The notes under the pieces were generated by a model. That model was not told the origin of the DNA, made no database searches, and was given only the letters and a program-made list of their open reading frames with translations. Made by a program: the position numbers and the translations under genes. This document shows, one piece after another, positions 8,090-10,878 of a stretch of 10,878 bases of DNA (positions are counted from its first letter, which is position 1; each line of letters starts with the position of its first letter). The stretch spans positions 1-10,878 of the forward strand of contig SUVZ01000101.1 in NCBI GenBank assembly GCA_015061765.1. The letters are read 5' to 3'. The DNA is from Lentisphaerota bacterium. GTDB lineage: Bacteria > Verrucomicrobiota > Kiritimatiellia > RFP12 > UBA1067.

Positions 8090-9003
8090 GATACATCGGA
8101 AAGCGCCTGCTGGAGGTCGTTCCGACGACATTCGGGATCATCCTGCTTACGTTTGTCCTGTTCAATGTGGTGGGGGGCTCTCCCGCGCAGGTGATATTGG
8201 GCAAGAACGCCACGGCGGAGTCCATTGCCGCGTTCAACCACAAGTACGGATACGATCTGCCGCTACCGAAGCAGTTCGTGAAGTTCTGCACCGATCTGGC
8301 GAAGGGCGATTTCGGCGTATCGACAGAGGCCGATGAGCCCGTGCTGGATGTGCTGAAGCGTGGCGTGGGGCCGTCCCTCTCGCTTACGGTTCCGATACTT
8401 GCCGGCGGCACGGTTGTGGGACTTATGCTCGCAATGCTTTGTGCGGCAGGCCGCGGCGGCGGGATGGACAGGGCGGTGCTTGTCGGTTCGACCGTGCTGA
8501 TGAGCGTGAACTATGTCGTGTGGGTGCTTGCCGGACAGTTTGTGCTGGCGTTCAAGATGGGGCTGTTCCCCGTATGGGGGTATGAAAGCGCATTCTATCT
8601 TGTGCTGCCGGTGCTGATCGGGATCATCTCAAGCCTAGGAGTCGACGTCCGCTTCTTCCGCACTGCGATCCTGGACGAGATATACAAGCCGTACGTACGC
8701 ACTGCCAGGATGAAGGGACTGTCTGAGGCGAGGGTGCTTTTCGTGCATGTCCTGCGCAATTCCCTCATACCTATAGTAACGTACGTGTCTCTGGCGATCC
8801 CGTATCTCTTCACCGGTTCTTTGATGCTCGAGAGCTTTTTCGGGATTCCCGGTCTCGGCAACGTCTCGATAAACGCGATCCACTCCAGCGACATGGCGGT
8901 GGTGCGGGCGGTTGTCGTGCTTGGTGCATTGCTGTATCAGGGCATCAATCTCGTGACGGACCTGCTTTATGCATGGCTTGACCCTCGCGTGAGACTTGGG
9001 TGA
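8083..9003 (+). CDS. OppB/DppB-type ABC transporter permease
   Basis: Membrane subunit of a peptide/nickel-family (PepT) ABC importer. The 306 residues show the family layout: an N-terminal helix at about 12-31 (after MLRYIGKRLLE), a periplasmic segment with the KGDFGVS motif, then hydrophobic helices near 99-121, 131-157, 169-189, 228-248 and 271-293. The cytoplasmic EAA loop lies at about 204-226 (YVRTARMKGLSEARVLF) before RNSLIPI, and FGIPGLGN and the LDPRVRLG ending are characteristic. Length matches the family. The usual partners (OppC-type permease, two ATPases, binding protein) are absent from this window, so substrate and function depend on genes elsewhere. The start overlaps the 688-residue gene. 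Given its operon, import of murein peptides is an attractive guess, but only a guess. Confidence 0.9.
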   Translation: MLRYIGKRLLEVVPTTFGIILLTFVLFNVVGGSPAQVILGKNATAESIAAFNHKYGYDLPLPKQFVKFCTDLAKGDFGVSTEADEPVLDVLKRGVGPSLSLTVPILAGGTVVGLMLAMLCAAGRGGGMDRAVLVGSTVLMSVNYVVWVLAGQFVLAFKMGLFPVWGYESAFYLVLPVLIGIISSLGVDVRFFRTAILDEIYKPYVRTARMKGLSEARVLFVHVLRNSLIPIVTYVSLAIPYLFTGSLMLESFFGIPGLGNVSINAIHSSDMAVVRAVVVLGALLYQGINLVTDLLYAWLDPRVRLG

Positions 9004-9025
9004 TGACGCATGTGACAGGATCAAA

Positions 9026-9700
9026 ATGGTAGGGTTCTTCGATAGCGGCGTCGGCGGCAGATGCATACTTGATGCCTTTCTCAGGTTGCGTCCGGGCGAA
9101 CCGACAGTGTATGTCGCGGACAGCGAAAACTGTCCGTACGGCAACAGGTCCCCGGCAGAGATAGTGAATCTCTCGAAGCGGATAGCCGCCAATCTCATTG
9201 AACGCGGCTGCGAGGTGGTCGTTGTCGCGTGCAACACCGCAACGGCGGCGGCGATCGACCATCTGCGCAGGGAATGGCCGGATACGCCGTTTGTAGGGAT
9301 GGAGCCTGCCGTGAAGCCTGCCGCGCTTGAATCCAAGAGCGGAGTTGTCGGAGTGCTTGCGACGCGCGGTACGTTCAACGGGCGGCTCTACCAGGAGACT
9401 TCCGCTAAGGTCTCGGGGGCGGTGAGGATCATCGAATCAGTCGCCGATGAGTTTGTGAGTCTTGTCGAACGGGGTGTCGTGTCCGGCGATGAGGCCGAAA
9501 TTGCGGTGCGGAACAGGCTTGAGCCGATGTTGGATGCAGGTGCGGACCGCATCGTCCTTGGCTGTACGCACTTCCCGCATCTGAAGCCGCTGATGGAGAA
9601 GGTGGTGGACGGAAGGGCAGTGATCGTGGATCCGTCAGAAGCCGTCGCCCGCCGTATTGTGGATGTACTGGAGGAGGTGCGTGCATGTATGTCGAGGTGA
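9026..9700 (+). CDS. murI: Glutamate racemase
   Basis: Cofactor-independent racemase making D-glutamate for peptidoglycan in the cytoplasm. ATG 9026 (MVGFFDSGVGG, the standard N-terminus, with AGGA at 9017-9020 as ribosome binding site) is preferred over an in-frame TTG at 8996 that would overlap the permease end. The catalytic cysteines are C69 in VVACNTAT and C180 in GCTHFPHL; D6-S7 and the ENCPYGNRS segment at 34-42 are also in place. At 224 residues it is shorter than most MurI (about 255-285), mainly in the second half, but retains all key motifs. The 3' end overlaps the start of ispH by 16 bases, implying translational coupling. An Asp/Glu racemase of other specificity is possible but unlikely given the DSGVGG and PYG motifs. 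Confidence 0.93.
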   Translation: MVGFFDSGVGGRCILDAFLRLRPGEPTVYVADSENCPYGNRSPAEIVNLSKRIAANLIERGCEVVVVACNTATAAAIDHLRREWPDTPFVGMEPAVKPAALESKSGVVGVLATRGTFNGRLYQETSAKVSGAVRIIESVADEFVSLVERGVVSGDEAEIAVRNRLEPMLDAGADRIVLGCTHFPHLKPLMEKVVDGRAVIVDPSEAVARRIVDVLEEVRACMSR

Positions 9701-10482
9701 TAACTCCGCATGGGTTCTGTGCAGGGGTGGAGCGTGCCATCAGGATGGCTCATGAATTGCTGGACAGGACAGACGGCAAGGTGTATGGTCTGCATGAGAT
9801 AGTTCACAATGAAAATGTCGTGCAGGAATTGGTTTCGAAGGGCATGGTCTTTGCAGATTCGGTGTCCGATGTCCCCGACGGAGCCACAATGCTTGTGAGT
9901 GCGCACGGAACTTCCCCCGCAACTTTTGAGGCGGCGAAGAAATGCGGGATAAAGGTTGTGGATGCAACATGCCCTTTTGTCATTAAGGGACATGAGAGAA
10001 TTCGAGAAAACTTCAGGAACGGCATCCGTACCGTTGTGATCGGCAAGCCTACGCATGCCGAGGTGTTGGGCTATCTTGGCGAGAAGGGGGCGTGTCTGCC
10101 GGAAGATGTGCGGCCGGGCGAAAAGACCGGGTATGTTGTGCAGACGACGCTCGACGCCGAAGAGCATGAAGGTGTCTGCACGGCAACGAGGGATAGGCAG
10201 CAGGCCGTAAGGCGTTTTGTGGACCGCCAAAAGTCAAGAGGGGTTGCCTCCTCGTCAATCGGTGTCCTGGTGGTGGGAAGCGCAAAGAGTTCAAACACAG
10301 GGAAGCTTGTCGATATCGCGAGGCATGAGGGCGCCAGGGTGTGGCTGATTGACGGTGCGGATGGAGTGGAAGGCATTGATTTCTCTGGGATTGAAATCCT
10401 CGGTATTACGTCAGGGGCCTCCACTCCTGAAAAATTGTTCCGGGCCGTGTTGTCGATGGAATTTTGTGCTTGCATATCGTAA
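9685..10482 (+). CDS. ispH: 4-hydroxy-3-methylbut-2-enyl diphosphate reductase, compact form
   Basis: Last enzyme of the MEP isoprenoid pathway; reduces HMBPP to IPP and DMAPP using a [4Fe-4S] cluster. The three cluster cysteines are present: C12 (HGFCAGVERA), C96 (DATCPFV) and C165 (GVCTATRDRQ). Substrate-binding residues also match: H41 (IVHNENVV), H74 (SAHGTSP), H124 and E126 (THAEVLG), QTTLD at 153-157, GSAKSSNT at 198-205 and ITSGASTPE. GAGGAGGTG just upstream is a good ribosome binding site. At 265 residues it is short: between the TTL motif and the third cysteine only about 8 residues remain, where E. coli IspH has about 30. The C-terminus also ends soon after GASTPE. All active-site positions are retained, so it is probably functional. 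Last clear gene of the operon, ahead of the terminator. Confidence 0.93.
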   Translation: MYVEVITPHGFCAGVERAIRMAHELLDRTDGKVYGLHEIVHNENVVQELVSKGMVFADSVSDVPDGATMLVSAHGTSPATFEAAKKCGIKVVDATCPFVIKGHERIRENFRNGIRTVVIGKPTHAEVLGYLGEKGACLPEDVRPGEKTGYVVQTTLDAEEHEGVCTATRDRQQAVRRFVDRQKSRGVASSSIGVLVVGSAKSSNTGKLVDIARHEGARVWLIDGADGVEGIDFSGIEILGITSGASTPEKLFRAVLSMEFCACIS

Positions 10483-10483
10483 T

Positions 10484-10693
10484 GTGTTTTGGTATCTTCT
10501 TTCCCGGAAATTCATTAGGTTCTTTTCGGGAGACCGAGAGGACCTTGAAACTGTACAAACGGCGGATGTTTTTCCAGGGGTGAAGTTAACGAGCGACCGC
10601 AGATTAGCAATAATCGACTCTTCTGTTGACGAAGTGGTACGTCTCGAGACGGATCGAATGGAACTGCAAAGGCTCTTGTGCGGGATTTTTTGA
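10484..10693 (+). CDS. Possible small protein (69 residues) or gene remnant
   Basis: A GTG-initiated frame begins one base after the ispH stop and runs for 69 codons: a hydrophobic/basic start (MFWYLLSRKFIRFF) followed by an acidic, charged remainder (DREDLETVQTADVF, then DSSVDEVVRLETDRMELQRLL). No clear Shine-Dalgarno is visible. An alternative ATG at 10482 gives only 33 residues in another frame. Codon use (TTA, ATA, CGA) differs from the operon. It could be a real small protein, a remnant, or just 3' untranslated sequence. I do not recognise it. Confidence 0.25.
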   Translation: MFWYLLSRKFIRFFSGDREDLETVQTADVFPGVKLTSDRRLAIIDSSVDEVVRLETDRMELQRLLCGIF

Positions 10694-10715
10694 TGCGGAC
10701 CGCTCTGTGCGGGAT
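10672..10715 (+). repeat. Short direct repeat TGTGCGGGAT
   Basis: TGTGCGGGAT occurs at 10677-10686 and again at 10706-10715, both preceded by GCTC, giving a spacing of about 29 bases. GATGCG also recurs nearby. This looks like a small imperfect duplication between the possible small ORF and the terminator. Confidence 0.5.
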
Positions 10716-10721
10716 GCGATT

Positions 10722-10755
10722 AGGGCCGACAGTTCATGCTGTCGGCCCTGGTTTT
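10722..10755 (+). terminator. Rho-independent terminator of the cell-wall operon
   Basis: A perfect 11-bp stem (AGGGCCGACAG at 10722-10732 with CTGTCGGCCCT at 10739-10749) encloses a TTCATG loop and is followed by GGTTTT. The T run is short, probably because the intron-like sequence begins immediately after it at about 10757. Confidence 0.85.
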
Positions 10756-10756
10756 G

Positions 10757-10878
10757 GTACGCAGGACATGACACAACATCTGGAGTGTAAGTCTCCAGTG
10801 AGCCAGTTAGGGGGAATCAGATAGTCGAAGACAAGTTTATGTCCGTGAGGATGTGGATGAAGGAAGTCTAAGACGAAA
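10757..10878 (+). mobile_element. 5' end of a group IIC intron (partial, runs off the window)
   Basis: The sequence beginning GTACGC matches the form of group IIC introns as I recall it from the Oceanobacillus iheyensis intron: GGACATG shortly after the start, a small hairpin (CTGGAG at 10780-10785, CTCCAG at 10793-10798, with a TGTAAGT loop), an AGCCAGTTAG element, GTCCGTGAGGATG at 10841-10853, and the conserved GATGAAGGAAG at 10856-10866 followed by a GACGAAA-type element. These are domain I elements. The position right behind a terminator hairpin is the classic target of this class. The rest of the ribozyme and any intron-encoded reverse transcriptase would lie beyond the window. The 5' boundary is inferred from GTACG versus the usual GUGYG consensus. 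Confidence 0.75.

Noticed and set aside
7259..8131. 290-residue - strand frame opposite the 3' end of the 688-residue gene
   Set aside because: No ribosome binding site or family motifs seen; the + strand gene has a strong start and coupled neighbours.
8996..9025. TTG start for murI overlapping the permease stop
   Set aside because: ATG 9026 gives the canonical MurI N-terminus and has AGGA just upstream.

Overview
The window comes from a bacterial chromosome with a moderately high-GC main body (my reading, not computed) and compact gene packing. I see no tRNA, rRNA, CRISPR array or plasmid functions. Secreted carbohydrate-active and TPR-like proteins next to a MurU-AmgK-type fusion would fit the Verrucomicrobiota/Kiritimatiellota group of gut or anoxic habitats. 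That placement is inference and is not proved by any marker here.

Layout, all genes on the + strand. Bases 1-206 are AT-rich with T tracts and carry an extended -10 promoter. Bases 207-2327 encode a secreted helical-repeat (TPR-like) protein with a C-terminal beta-sandwich, visibly richer in A/T than the rest. Bases 2410-4134 encode a secreted family 2 glycoside hydrolase of beta-glucuronidase/beta-galactosidase type, with its own extended -10 promoter.

Bases 4280-10482 look like one operon driven by a TGn-TATAAT promoter. It holds (a) a fused sugar-1-phosphate nucleotidyltransferase and anomeric sugar kinase (MurU-AmgK type), (b) a 688-residue protein I do not recognise, (c) a lone OppB/DppB-type ABC permease, (d) glutamate racemase MurI and (e) a shortened IspH. 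Several junctions overlap or nearly touch. A possible 69-codon ORF follows, then a strong hairpin terminator at 10722-10755.

Directly after the terminator, from about 10757 to the window edge, the sequence matches the 5' end of a group IIC self-splicing intron. That class typically inserts behind terminator hairpins.

Taken together, the operon reads as cell-wall precursor supply: recycling amino sugars to UDP-MurNAc (MurU-AmgK), making D-glutamate (MurI), possibly importing peptides (permease), and making isoprenoids for the lipid carrier (IspH). The 688-residue protein sits in the middle and is the best candidate here for something undescribed.
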